A stretch of DNA of 64,000 nt from Mycetohabitans rhizoxinica HKI 454 (GTDB lineage: Bacteria; Pseudomonadota; Gammaproteobacteria; Burkholderiales; Burkholderiaceae). Positions 50,001 through 58,939 of the stretch are shown here, one piece after another. The notes beneath the pieces are model-generated. The model ran no database searches, had not been told where the DNA came from, and saw nothing but the letters and a program-made list of their open reading frames with translations. The stretch is taken from positions 1,452,845-1,516,844 of the forward strand of contig NC_014722.1 of NCBI RefSeq assembly GCF_000198775.1, written 5' to 3'. Position 1 is the first letter of the stretch; every line of letters begins with the position of its first letter. A program made the translations under genes and the position numbers.

Positions 50001-51732
50001 ATGCGCAAAATCGAATCTCAGGAAAGCAACATACAGGACCTATCTGCCACTCGTGACAATACCAGCGTACCTTCGTCTCCAAAGGCTGTCGCGAAGCCGC
50101 ATTCGCCGGTAGCGCAAGACTTAATTCAAGAAGCATTAATCCGCCATCCAAGCGTTCGCCTCGAACAAACAGCGTGCTATCACAGCGCAACGTCGCAACA
50201 ACACAAGCGGTAGACAACACTGCACGGGGAAGCCGAGCAATCACGATAAGTGAACCGTTAGCTACAACAGGGCGAGTTTTAAATAGCAGATACTCCGCGC
50301 TTCTTGCTACGGGTAACCAAGGCATACCGGCCTCCGACCTATGCAGACGATCCAGCTTGGACCATGCAATCCGCTCCGCAGCCCAAGCTGAACAAGCCGC
50401 CTTTATTGTCAATACTATTGTTTCCTACGATCAGTTGGCCGACCTGCCAGCCGTGGTCCGCGCCATGGTAGACGGGCTTGAAAAAAATGATAACAAGAGA
50501 ATTGCGCTTGTCGTGGGTGTCAATGCGCCTGAAAAAGATCAACAGGCCATGGAGCGTGCCATCGAAAAAGTATCCCAGTTAGTTGACAAGTATCCATTTT
50601 CTATCGCGTTGTTGCCAAATACATTTAGGAACAGAAAAAATGAAAAATTTCCTTACGGCAAGATGCGTAATGACGTCCTCCATTCCGCCGAAACAAAGGC
50701 ATTAACCCAATATTTCATGGGCCAAAACCTGCATCCATATATCTCAGTGCAAGACTTCGATAGTAGTTCCCGACGGGTCGGTAATGATAATGGAAAACAC
50801 GTCTTTCACACGATTGATAAGATGCTGAGCTTCGAACTAGAAGAAGGGATAGAGACGAAACCGGGCAAACAAGCTGCGGAAGCGTCCACACCAGCCCAAA
50901 AAACACGCGAGCAAGGCATGAACTTAGAGCACTCAGATGTTGGCCCCTCAAGTACGCAGAAAAAGGGGAAAGGCGGTTTGGCTTTTTTGCCGCTCATGAT
51001 CGCCGGTGGCTACCGAGCAAACCGAGAGGGTTTGATTGCTCGTACCAGAGCAAGGCTGGATGCGGGCAATGTCGATGAGCGTCATTTAGAGAATCATGTG
51101 TCAACCAAAGTTTTGCCAAAGATTGAAGCAGATATGGCAGCTCGGCACGCTTATTCGCAGCTCGATCCACTGCTGCCCTATGCGCCCGAGCCAAATCTTT
51201 TTTTAGACGCTACCGCGGCTCTTGGCACGAGTCCTACTGGTCGTACGCTTCGATTTGGGGAGGGACGGTCTGAATTTACCGAAATGGCAAAAAATGTCAG
51301 TCGGTTTGCCGCCGACGAATTACAAACTCTTTTTTCAGCACGCCTTCTTTCAGGAGCAGCCGCGTTGGCTGCGGGAGGTAAAATGGAGACTGACCCAAGC
51401 ATGCCGAGCACACCCAGGATGTTCGGACAAAATTGTCAATCGATTCGCAAAACAATCGGCATCCCTTTCGCGGCGTTAATATTTTAGTTGACTATGCCAA
51501 ACTGAACGTCGAAACCGATCTTTCCAGGCTTGCTGCTACCACGTTTCAAGGAAAAAAATTTCCCCAAAATCACACCGGACTGACAACGGTCGTCGATCGT
51601 TTTTACAACACCAAACCCGACAAGCACGGCAGCAAAGCAAGTGATGCACAGAAGGATTTTGCTTCAATCCTTCCCCGAATCAATCTAGCCGCCCCTAAGC
51701 TTGACATTAAAGTCAAAATTGGAAAAAAATGA
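50001..51732 (+). pseudogene. Large effector-like protein, at least two frameshifts
   Basis: Three overlapping plus-strand frames make up what looks like one gene. The N-terminus ([35 protein letters not shown]) is Ser/Asn/Gln-rich as in type III-secreted proteins. Near 50150 the coding shifts to the frame 50174-51487. That frame holds RIALVVGVNAPEKDQQ, FPYGKMRNDVLHS, YISVQDFDSSSRRVGND, KGGLAFLPLMIAGGYRANRE and a long helical C-terminus. Near 51470 it shifts again to GVNILVDYAKLNVETDLSRL, ending at 51732. The order fixed-Asn/Arg, DFD (a possible DxD) and GGYR recalls GT-A glycosyltransferase-like folds, but this is a guess. Composition is more AT-rich than the core genes. The piece 50174-51487 (437 codons, GTG start) could still be expressed alone. 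Confidence 0.5.
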
Positions 51733-52022
51733 GTGAAGCGCTATCGGTGCCTTACGACAAGCCTTTTTCTGGGATGCACTATGGCATTCAAGAGGAAAAA
51801 CACCGATCGTTCTTGTATCAAGTCGCCATCGAAGAGACGCGTAGAACGTTTGTTGATAAATCGACTATCGCAGGTCTGAAATGTATAGATTCTACCAAAG
51901 TCCTCGACAGGTTAGAAAAAATACTTTTCAGCGGTAGAATATGGAAGAAGTTTGGTCATGACTTATTAGAGCATGTTATGCGCTTTTCTCAATGGGTACA
52001 GCATAAGTGCGTTCGACAGTGA
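51729..52022 (+). CDS. Small hypothetical protein or last part of the frameshifted effector-like gene
   Basis: A 97-codon frame whose ATG overlaps the preceding stop by four bases. It encodes a basic, helical, soluble product (IQEEKHRSFLYQVAIEETRR, KVLDRLEKILFSGRIW, HDLLEHVMRFSQW). The overlap fits either a coupled small gene or another frameshift in the same large gene. No family recognised. Confidence 0.4.
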   Translation: MSEALSVPYDKPFSGMHYGIQEEKHRSFLYQVAIEETRRTFVDKSTIAGLKCIDSTKVLDRLEKILFSGRIWKKFGHDLLEHVMRFSQWVQHKCVRQ

Positions 52023-52252
52023 ATTGTCCATGCGATGGCCGTTGAAGTTAAATTTAACTCGCCTAGACCAACTCAGACATCATGGGCCCACTAGCATTCG
52101 GCAAGTGCGACAAAAAGCGTTTAAAAGTGCTTAAATGCCGCTAGAACAACTTAAGTAGAAAAAATAATAAGCATACCTTAAAATATTTACAGCAGATCTG
52201 AGCGCAATTTGTCATTTTAAATATAAAAAATATGGAAAATAGCAAAATTGTA
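52023..52252. other. AT-rich gap between convergent effector-like genes
   Basis: About 230 bases, very AT-rich, between the ends of the 51.7-kb and the F-box genes. No T-tract hairpin of clear quality was seen. Confidence 0.4.
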
Positions 52253-53602
52253 TTAATATAGATAAATTTTCATCGATGGCAAAATTTCAATGAACCGTGA
52301 ACGTGCCTGCTCAGAGAATCGATTGCGCTTTATAAATGACATAATGCTGTCCACGGCAATTCTCCAATTATCCTCTCTTAATGAAGATGTCACGCCCATC
52401 GCTTTAATTTCGTTAAGAAATTCAAATAATTTCGCCTCTTCAGTGCCATCCAGCAAACCTAACGCTCGCTGCCACACTCGCTTTGCGAGCATGTCATCCA
52501 TATGAAAGACACGATCGAGCAGCCCGCTCGCCGCTTGCACGCGCTGCGCAAGTGGCACACGCTCAAGACCAAACTCCAACAGCTGAAATTCTTCAGCATA
52601 GCGATCTAATGGCAACACAGTAAATCCAGCCGGCAAGCGGTATAGCGCAATCCCCCATTGTTCATCCGGCAGTGACATCGCCAAGTTGCGCATCTCCGCA
52701 TAGCGGATAGATTGCTCTGTTTCTGGCAGCGCCAATACAGCAGCCGCCATCGCACCAACCGGTGCGCCTTGATGAGACGGAGACAGCTGTAGCACTCGTT
52801 CTCGTAATATCGCATACAGCTCGGAGGTTTTTGTGCTTGGATAGCCGTTAGCCTCATCGAAATCGCACAGCATCGTCGATAACACTGTAATTATCTCAGC
52901 TTGCCGAGCGTCGCCCAAATAGGGAAGCTGGGCTAGAAGTGCCTCGTAGCCTTCAAGGTATTCAGGTGCACCACCCGGGAAACAGGTAAGCTGATCTGCA
53001 AGCTCTGGCCAAACGTTTTCGTCATCCGGCCTACGTTTTTGTGCCATTGCCATAACAAAGTCGAATAATTCGAATTGTTCGTCGTCGGGAAAGCTGCTCA
53101 GCATGGCAGTCATTGCCTTTTGTATCTGCACCCCTTCTTTCGGGATGCGATCCGCAGCCATGAACAATCGCTTAAAGGCCTCAGCTTGGTCGGCTTCCGG
53201 CAGCGCTTGCAGACGCTGGCGCAACGCTTCAATTGGTTCAATGTGCTGCGCCGGCTCGCTGAGCGTGCCGTCCATCTCCTCGAGCAGCTTTTCGACTGAC
53301 GCGAGGCTCACGGCCTGGCTCGCCCGTTGCCAATAGCTGTAGATTCGCCGCCGGCTTTGCATTGCATGATAAGTACGACGATCAACTGTTGAAAAATTTT
53401 TCACATCTTGAACGGGCACGTTGTCACCGATTCGCGCAATCAATTCGAGCGGCAGCTCGTAGTACGTCGTGGGCCGCTTGACCGGTAGGTCAACTAAAAT
53501 GCCGCTTGGCGGTTTCAGTGGCGCGGTGGGTTGCGGGTAGGCTTTCGACGCACAGATAAAGGCGCGGGAGTCGTTTAAAGCGGCATTCAAATCGAAGTCC
53601 AT
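52253..53602 (-). CDS. F-box-containing effector-like protein
   Basis: An intact 449-residue soluble protein without signal peptide or membrane segment. Residues about 49-87 read ELPLELIARIGDNVPVQDV, then KNFSTVDRRTYHAMQSRR. This fits the F-box consensus (LP-EL---I---LP--DL---S-V-R-----) position by position. F-boxes bind SKP1 in eukaryotic SCF ubiquitin ligases and are known in bacterial effectors such as VirF, GALA proteins and LegU1. The other 360 residues form Leu-rich helical repeats of about 60-80 residues (LRQRLQALPEADQAEAFKRL; YEALLAQLPYLGDARQAEII; LAMSLPDEQWGIALYRLP), probably the substrate-binding part. The N-terminal 48 residues are polar and proline-rich, as in secreted proteins. 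A remnant paralogue without the F-box lies at 21.1-21.9 kb. Secretion and SCF hijacking in a fungal host are inference. Confidence 0.65.
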   Translation of the reverse strand: MDFDLNAALNDSRAFICASKAYPQPTAPLKPPSGILVDLPVKRPTTYYELPLELIARIGDNVPVQDVKNFSTVDRRTYHAMQSRRRIYSYWQRASQAVSLASVEKLLEEMDGTLSEPAQHIEPIEALRQRLQALPEADQAEAFKRLFMAADRIPKEGVQIQKAMTAMLSSFPDDEQFELFDFVMAMAQKRRPDDENVWPELADQLTCFPGGAPEYLEGYEALLAQLPYLGDARQAEIITVLSTMLCDFDEANGYPSTKTSELYAILRERVLQLSPSHQGAPVGAMAAAVLALPETEQSIRYAEMRNLAMSLPDEQWGIALYRLPAGFTVLPLDRYAEEFQLLEFGLERVPLAQRVQAASGLLDRVFHMDDMLAKRVWQRALGLLDGTEEAKLFEFLNEIKAMGVTSSLREDNWRIAVDSIMSFIKRNRFSEQARSRFIEILPSMKIYLY

Positions 53603-53724
53603 CGGTCAGCTCAGTAATATATAGACGCAATGGGAAGCGATGCAGTGCAGCAGGTTAACCGAAAGCAGGCAGATTAGCAGATTAATACGCAGCGATTTCT
53701 ACGCTTTTGGCGGATAACGTGATG
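53603..53724 (-). promoter_or_regulatory. Upstream region of the F-box gene
   Basis: TATATATT on the minus strand lies about 20 bases before the ATG and could be part of a -10 box. No TTCG-type paired box was found here. Confidence 0.25.
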
Positions 53725-54020
53725 TCAATGCGCAATCGTTGGCCGCTGTGCAACGGGATCCACAATGAAGTCGAGGCTCCACGTATCATTGGCCGCAGTC
53801 GCTTTTACTTGCAGCCTGATTTGTCTGGGCGCGTCGCGTGTGGTTCGGCTTGTATCGAAGCGGTAACCCTTGCCCGCGGCACAGTCTGTACACCACCTTC
53901 CTGCTGACCGGGTCCTCTCTCGCTGCAGAAGCACGTGAATTTTGCAGTAGCCGTAACGCACACGGCTCATCGCGGTCTCTCGTATGCGCTGGCGCATAGC
54001 CGTGTACGAGAATGTTCACA
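53725..54020 (-). pseudogene. IS3-family transposase OrfB fragment
   Basis: Minus-strand pieces read RQRIRETAMSRVRYGYCKIH and VLLQRE, then in another frame SRKVVYRLCRGQGLPLRYK, and again KATAANDTWSLDFIVDPV. This is the region from the helix-turn-helix to the first catalytic aspartate of an IS3-family OrfB, with two frame changes. The rest is missing. Confidence 0.65.
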
Positions 54021-54329
54021 CGCCTAATGTGACATGTTATTGGCAAGCATTGTCGATATGACTAGGTAGATTGCCATACAATCGGTAAATTCAGTTGTTT
54101 CTCGCCACAGTAGGCGGGCTCAGCCGTCATGCCTGTATCTTTGATGTGGCCAGGGCTTGGTCCCTTTTCTCCACCCCATCGTTTTCACCGCCCAAGTATC
54201 CTCAAATACGCGTACTGATCCACCTGTGTGTACTCTAAATGTGAGCAACCGATGCCAACAATGGGAAGCGCTGTTGCGTCAGTGGCAACCGACTGTCTCT
54301 GGCCGTACTGCACATACGTAGCGCTGAAG
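54021..54329. other. Non-coding stretch
   Basis: About 300 bases of scar sequence in which I recognise no gene or motif. Confidence 0.4.
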
Positions 54330-54480
54330 CGCGTGCAGCTTGTCTATCCCACTGTTCGTCGGCTGCGACGCCACCGCCCGCGTCGCTAATTGCGACATTG
54401 GCATTGTGTATGTTACTGCCTGGGTGTGATGCGTTTAGAAAAACCAGTGTTTGAGGTACCTGTATGTGCCCGTCCATTAG
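54330..54480 (-). pseudogene. Possible phage tail-fibre fragment
   Basis: The minus strand reads ASHPGSNIHNANVAISDAGG, with a short AHTGTSNTG in another frame just before. The H-x-H/N-x-ISDAG rhythm is that of the His-rich collar end of phage tail fibres. It is short and damaged. Confidence 0.35.
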
Positions 54481-54553
54481 CGTGAAAGCGCCATGTGATG
54501 CTGCCGCCTTGTGGACCTATACTGGACGTGCTCATAAGCCTAGGGTCATCCAC

Positions 54554-55396
54554 CTACTTAATTGCATAAATAACTTTTTCTGGCTTCCGTTGTGAGCTTG
54601 CAATTGTAACATCAATTAATTTTACTTTGGAAAAACCTACACTGGCGACCCGTGCTGCAATATCATTAAGCGAATGATGCCAAAAAGCAGGTGCCGATTT
54701 TGCTCCACCTATCCGGCTATCATGATACTCAGGCTCACCAATAAAAACGATACTCTTGCCATTTGAATAAGCAATTTGTTGAGTATTTTTTATGTCGTAT
54801 AGAGGAACGCTAAAAATTAAGGCCCCACCTTTGCGCAAAACACGTAAACATTCTTTGTATCCCTTTATATCATTTGGCACATGCTCAAATACTTGATTGG
54901 ACGTAACGAGATCAATACTATTATCATCAAAAGTTAAATTTTGCACATCTTGATTCAAGTATCCATTAACCATCTCACCCAATTTATGATCAGGAAAAAA
55001 TTCACTGGAAATTACTGTATCAAAGTTTTTTTCTAGCCAATGAAGCGTGCTACCGTAAATAGATAACTCATAGGCGATACGGCCTGAATATTCACCACCG
55101 CAGTGAGATTTGACGACTGGAATAAGAGATAAATTGGTGATGTTTGCCATGCATTTTAAGCATCTTGTCATAAAAGGACTTGGCTTTATAGAAACAAATA
55201 TGCTTCGCCCGCATAGAGGGCAGTCACCAAGGGAGAATTTCCACTTATAAGGCGCATCCGCCCAACCCAAATAACGGATTATTGAAGTTAGTCGTTTTGG
55301 CAGAATTTCTGAAATTTTTCTTGGCATCATTCTCGTTTCCTTGGTTTTCTCTAAATTATGCAAACTAAATTTTTTCACGCCATTCATTGCAATCAA
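54554..55396 (-). CDS. SAM-dependent methyltransferase (class I), AT-rich
   Basis: A 280-residue protein of low GC content, quite unlike its neighbours, so probably acquired recently. Residues about 58-85 hold a zinc-ribbon-like CPLCGR...CLKC. The methyltransferase core shows LTFDDNSIDLVTSNQVFEHV followed by YKECLRVLRKGGALIFSVPL, typical of methyltransferase_11-type enzymes on sugars, lipids or small molecules. The glycine loop of motif I is weak. The true start may be the ATG pair near 55330 (MMPRKISEIL) rather than 55396. It lies between two phage tail-fibre scars and may be a phage cargo gene. Confidence 0.7.
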   Translation of the reverse strand: MIAMNGVKKFSLHNLEKTKETRMMPRKISEILPKRLTSIIRYLGWADAPYKWKFSLGDCPLCGRSIFVSIKPSPFMTRCLKCMANITNLSLIPVVKSHCGGEYSGRIAYELSIYGSTLHWLEKNFDTVISSEFFPDHKLGEMVNGYLNQDVQNLTFDDNSIDLVTSNQVFEHVPNDIKGYKECLRVLRKGGALIFSVPLYDIKNTQQIAYSNGKSIVFIGEPEYHDSRIGGAKSAPAFWHHSLNDIAARVASVGFSKVKLIDVTIASSQRKPEKVIYAIK

Positions 55397-55459
55397 TATT
55401 TTACATAAAATTACTATTATTCAAGATGGATTTGTATTCATCGGTTGCATATGCTCGGC

Positions 55460-55620
55460 TCAAATCTTAATACACACTAAAAGCGCAACGCTGATTGGCC
55501 GGGCTTTCTCACCACTGTCGCCATTTACTACGATCGTGTGAGAATGATTTCCAGCGTCGCCAATGCCAACGTTGTGGGTGTGATTGTTGGCATCAATGAT
55601 GCCATATTCCACAGGGCCGG
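55460..55620 (-). pseudogene. Phage tail-fibre C-terminal fragment
   Basis: The minus strand reads VEYGIIDANNHTHNVGIGDA, then GNHSHTIVVNGDSGEKARPI and SVALLVCIKI before a TGA at 55460. The repeated NHTH/NHSH, G-x-G-AG and the ending RP-x-SVAL-x-C-IKI are the hallmark of phage tail-fibre or collar C-termini. Upstream codons continue in another frame. It is evidence for a lost prophage here. Confidence 0.65.
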
Positions 55621-55779
55621 GTAGGCGGTACGAGACACACCTGATTTGTAGTCAACTTGTCCACGTACGCCTGATGCGGGAAGCCAGGCAAAGGCATAGC
55701 TCGCCACGATCATCGTACAGCCTCTGCAAATGCACCTGTTTTCTAGACAAAGGGGCTTGCGCATCGCCCAACCTTGCAC

Positions 55780-55791
55780 GATACTTGTATC
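55780..55791. promoter_or_regulatory. Putative operator palindrome of relBE
   Basis: GATAC-TT-GTATC is a perfect palindrome 24 bases before the antitoxin ATG. Ribbon-helix-helix antitoxins of this type bind short palindromes to repress their own operon. Confidence 0.5.
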
Positions 55792-55815
55792 ATCCTGTCC
55801 AAAGAGCATAGCGCC

Positions 55816-56043
55816 ATGGCCCTTTCAATTCGACTGCCCGGCGATGTGGAAGCCCGGCTGAAGAACCTGGCCGAACTGACCGGGCGTACCAAGAGCTTTT
55901 ACATCACCGAGGCGATCTGCGAACATCTCGACGACCTCGAAGATTTGTACCTGGCTGAGCATGAGCTTGAAGCGATACGTGCGGGAAAATCCGAAACCGC
56001 ACCGCTCGAAGAAGTGATGAAACACTATGGCATGGAAGGTTGA
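55816..56043 (+). CDS. relB: Type II antitoxin, ribbon-helix-helix (RelB/DinJ-like)
   Basis: A 75-residue antitoxin. MALSIRLPGDVEARLKNLAE at the start is a ribbon-helix-helix DNA-binding fold, followed by TGRTKSFYITEAICEHLDDL, and the acidic C-terminus (YLAEHELEAIRAGKSETAPL) that neutralises the toxin. The ATG at 55816 fits the family. The toxin gene overlaps its end by 17 bases. Confidence 0.85.
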   Translation: MALSIRLPGDVEARLKNLAELTGRTKSFYITEAICEHLDDLEDLYLAEHELEAIRAGKSETAPLEEVMKHYGMEG

Positions 56044-56296
56044 GCTATCAAGTCTGGCACGCAAAAACCTTAAGGAACTTAACCCGCAACATGCTCGCCG
56101 TATTCTGGCCTTCCTACATGAGCGTGTGTCCGTACTGGACGACCCTCGCAGCATTGGCGAAGCCCTCAAAGGTTCGCGCTTGAGGGCTTTCTGGAAATAC
56201 CGTGTCGGGGATTGCAGAATTATTGCTAATATCGAGGACAGCGCTTTGCGCATTCTCGTTGTTCGAATCGGAAACCGCCGCGAGGTGTACCGATGA
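56027..56296 (+). CDS. relE: Type II toxin RelE/ParE family
   Basis: An 89-residue RelE-type toxin. MAWKVELSSLARKNLKELNP, GEALKGSRLRAFWKYRVGDC and RIIANIEDSALRILVVRIGN-RREVY are the family segments, including the basic residues for mRNA binding and the C-terminal tyrosine. Coupled to relB by overlap. It lies at the right edge of the effector island and appears intact. Confidence 0.86.
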   Translation: MAWKVELSSLARKNLKELNPQHARRILAFLHERVSVLDDPRSIGEALKGSRLRAFWKYRVGDCRIIANIEDSALRILVVRIGNRREVYR

Positions 56297-56622
56297 GCAG
56301 CAAAGCGAATCAAAGTTTCAGACCTGCTCCCGATCCCGCACCAAGCGATGTGAGGCCGCATACGCACTCTCCCGCACCCGGCGCACGGCTTTAAAAAACC
56401 CATGCGCGAGTAGAACGGATTTATCGCCGCAAACCTGAGCGCGTCAGACCGCTGCGATAATCAATCTATGGCGCATGGCCCATTCTATGGCACAAGGCAT
56501 CTAGTCCGGGATGGCTGAAAGCCTTGCTGGACGTGCCATTGGCGAGCATCGCCAATATAGCCATAAAGCATATAATACCTGCTTGCCTAAGCCAAAGTCA
56601 GAATGGACAACGCAGCTTGAAC
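56297..56622. other. Right edge of the effector island, non-coding
   Basis: About 325 bases between relE and ygfZ without a supported gene. ATCTATGGCGCATGG (56463) and CTATGGCACAAGG (56485) echo a sequence at 49297 on the left edge. Confidence 0.4.
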
Positions 56623-57673
56623 ATGAACACATCCTCTAAGGTTACCGGGCCAGGTGATGGCGATGCCGGTCGTGACGCCAACGCGCTGGCGCGCGTGGAC
56701 ACCGACGCGTTCACCGCGCTTCACGCTGAACGAGGCGCTTATATGGTGCTCGACCAGTTCAGCGTGATAGACGTGCACGGTGACGACGCAGCCAGCTTCC
56801 TGCACGGCCAACTGACCAACGATATTCAAACGCTGGAAGCAGGCAGTGTGCGGCTGGCCGGCTTCTGCTCGCCCAAGGGGCGGCTGCTCGCCACGCTACT
56901 GGTTTGGCGTGCTGGCGACGCGGTGCGCATGCTGGTTTCCGCGGACCTGGCTGCGCCGCTTCAGAAGCGATTGTCGATGTTCGTGCTGCGCGCCAAGGCG
57001 CGGCTGACCAACACCACCGACGACCTTGCCGTGGTCGGCTTTGCCGGCGACGTGCGGGCCGCGCTATCGCAGTGCTTCGAGGCATTGCCCGACGGTGTAC
57101 ACGTCAAGATTGACACGGCCTGCGGGGAATTGATCCGCGTGCCGGATGCGAACGGCGTGCCACGTTTCTTGTGGGTCGGGCCGAGGGCCGCAGTCGATGC
57201 GAAGCTTGCCGCACTGAATGCGACGCATCGCGCGCGACGGGCCGTCCCCGCACTGTGGGACTGGCTTGATATCCGCGCGGGCGAGCCGCGTGTGAATGCC
57301 GCGACGAGCGAGCAGTTCGTGCCGCAAATGATTAAATTTCGAACTCGTCGGTGGCATCAACTTTCGCAAGGGCTGCTATCCTGGGCAGGAAGTGGTCGCC
57401 CGTTCTCAGTATCGCGGCACGATCAAGCGCCGCACGGTGCTGGCGCACACCGCGCAGGCGCACGCCGGCGTCGAGGTGTTTCATTCGGAGGACCCTAACC
57501 AACCGTGCGGGATGGTCGTCAATGCCGCCGCGGCCCCCGAGGGCGGTGTCGATTGCCTGGTCCAGCTCAAGCTTGGCGCACTCGATACCGGTTCAGTCCA
57601 CGTCGGGTCCCCCCACGGCCCGACGCTGGCGTTCCTCCCCCTGCCGTACCCGTTGCCGGCGCAAACGCCTTGA
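56623..57673 (+). pseudogene. ygfZ: Folate-binding protein YgfZ, single-base frameshift
   Basis: YgfZ is a tetrahydrofolate-binding protein that helps maintain Fe-S enzymes. Codons from ATG 56623 give GAYMVLDQFSVIDVHGDDAA, FLHGQLTNDIQTL and FCSPKGRLLATLLVWR up to EQFVPQMI at 57330. The strictly conserved block [20 protein letters not shown] follows, but one frame away. The sequence ATGATTAAATTTCGAACTC would be in frame with one A fewer (ATT-AAT-TTC-GAA). The rest ([17 protein letters not shown] to 57673) is intact. Either a very recent inactivation or a sequence error. Upstream lies the 7.5-kb island that separates it from mltG. Confidence 0.85.
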
Positions 57674-57725
57674 GCGGCCCGTCGCAGCGGCAAACGGACT
57701 GCGGTCCATGTCGGGCGCCGTCGCG

Positions 57726-57797
57726 ATGTGTCTGATCGTATTCGACTGGCGCCCCGATGTCCACGCAGACGGCGCGGCGCTGCTCACGTTGGCCGCG
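57726..57797 (+). pseudogene. NRDE/TANGO2-family protein, N-terminal fragment
   Basis: MCLIVFDWRPDV and GAALLTLAA are the start of NRDE-family proteins, which continue with NRDEF. Here the sequence switches after LAA directly into the reversed end of an oxidoreductase gene. Only about 24 codons are left, and the gene is a deletion product. Confidence 0.6.
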
Positions 57798-58371
57798 CAT
57801 CGAAGCCGAGCGTCTCAACGACGTAGCGGCACTTGTCCGCGCCTCCCGCGATGCCGATTGCGCGTGCGCCGCTCAGCTTGGCCAACTGGCCGACGACACT
57901 GCCGACTGCGCCGCTGGCCGCGCTGACCACCACTGTGCTGCCCGGTTGGGGCGCAATGATCCGGTTCAGCCCGTACCAGGCGGTGACGCCCGGCATGCCG
58001 ACCGGGCCGAGATAGGCGGACAATGGCACGCGCGTGTCGTCGATCTTTTCCATGCCAGTGCCATCCGACGTGCCATATTCCTGCCAGCCGAACTTCGCCA
58101 GCACCTTGTCACCGACGTGCCATTGCGGATGGGTCGATTCCACGACCTCGCCGACCGTGCCGCCGAGCATGACCTGGTCCAGCGGCTGCGGCAGCGCGTA
58201 CGATTTCGCGTCGCTCATGCGGCCGCGCATGTACGGATCGAGAGACAGGTAGTGATTGCGCACGCGAACTTGGCCAGGCGCGAGAAATTCCAGCGGGGTT
58301 TGCACGAGCCGGAAATTCTCGTGCGACGGCTCTGCGGCCGGACGCGACACCAGCCAAATCTGGCGATTCAC
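57784..58371 (-). pseudogene. MDR-type NADP-dependent oxidoreductase, 3'-truncated
   Basis: The minus strand encodes about 195 residues of a zinc-free medium-chain oxidoreductase of the CurA/leukotriene B4 12-hydroxydehydrogenase type: NRQIWLVSRPAAEP, YLSLDPYMRGRMSD, GMPGVTAWYGLNRI, VVVSAASGAVGSVVGQLAKL, and GGADKCRYVVETLGFDA. Then it ends abruptly in RPT-stop at the fusion with the NRDE fragment; about 135 C-terminal residues are gone. The start codon would be GTG 58371. Confidence 0.75.
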
Positions 58372-58420
58372 TGCTGCTGGATTTGATGCACTCGTGATCT
58401 TTGTCCTGGATGGGTGAAAG

Positions 58421-58939
58421 TCAGTCGTGCGCCGGCGCCGGGTCGGCGTCCGGCACAGCCGGTTGCGGCACCACCCGCTGGTGGGTGATCTCACGACCCA
58501 CGGCCAATGCGCTCAGGTACTTGAACGTGCCCAGCGCCTTGGCAACGAAGCGTCCGTCGCTATCGTGCACCTCACCCTCACAATAAGCCATCGTCGCGGA
58601 GCGGTGCAGCACCCGCGCCCGGGCCCGAAGTTCGCCACGTCCAGGTTGCATGAAGTTGGTCTTCATCTCGACGGTGACCACGCCCGCGCCGCTGCTCAAC
58701 GAGCGCGCGGCCAGTGCTAGGCCCGCGTCGAGCAGCGTCATTATCACGCCGCCGTGCGCGACGTCCCATGTATTCAAATGCAACGCTGTGAGCGGCAGTA
58801 CCATCTCGCTGCGCCCGTGCGCCGCATGGACGAGCCGCACGCCCAGATGGTCTGCGAATGGACTGCTCAGCGCTTGCACCGCGGCCGGCGGTGTGTCGTT
58901 CGCTACGGGCACGGCATCAGGCTGTATATCAAGCTTCAT
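58421..58939 (-). CDS. PaaI-family hotdog thioesterase
   Basis: A 172-residue acyl-CoA thioesterase-like protein. SPFADHLGVRLVHAAHGRSE begins the hotdog domain, with the family helix NTWDVAHGGVIMTLLDAGLA carrying the HGG motif and VVTVEMKTNFMQPGRGE following. The C-terminal 25 residues are a Pro/Asp/Ala tail. The ATG 58939 overlaps the end of the Dabb gene by eleven bases, so both are co-transcribed. Substrate unknown. Confidence 0.82.
   Translation of the reverse strand: MKLDIQPDAVPVANDTPPAAVQALSSPFADHLGVRLVHAAHGRSEMVLPLTALHLNTWDVAHGGVIMTLLDAGLALAARSLSSGAGVVTVEMKTNFMQPGRGELRARARVLHRSATMAYCEGEVHDSDGRFVAKALGTFKYLSALAVGREITHQRVVPQPAVPDADPAPAHD

Noticed and set aside
49297..56497. CTATGGCACA-GG near both island edges as attachment sites
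   Set aside because: Only 13 similar bases, with further partial copies beside the right one, and no integrase gene in the island; not enough to call att sites.
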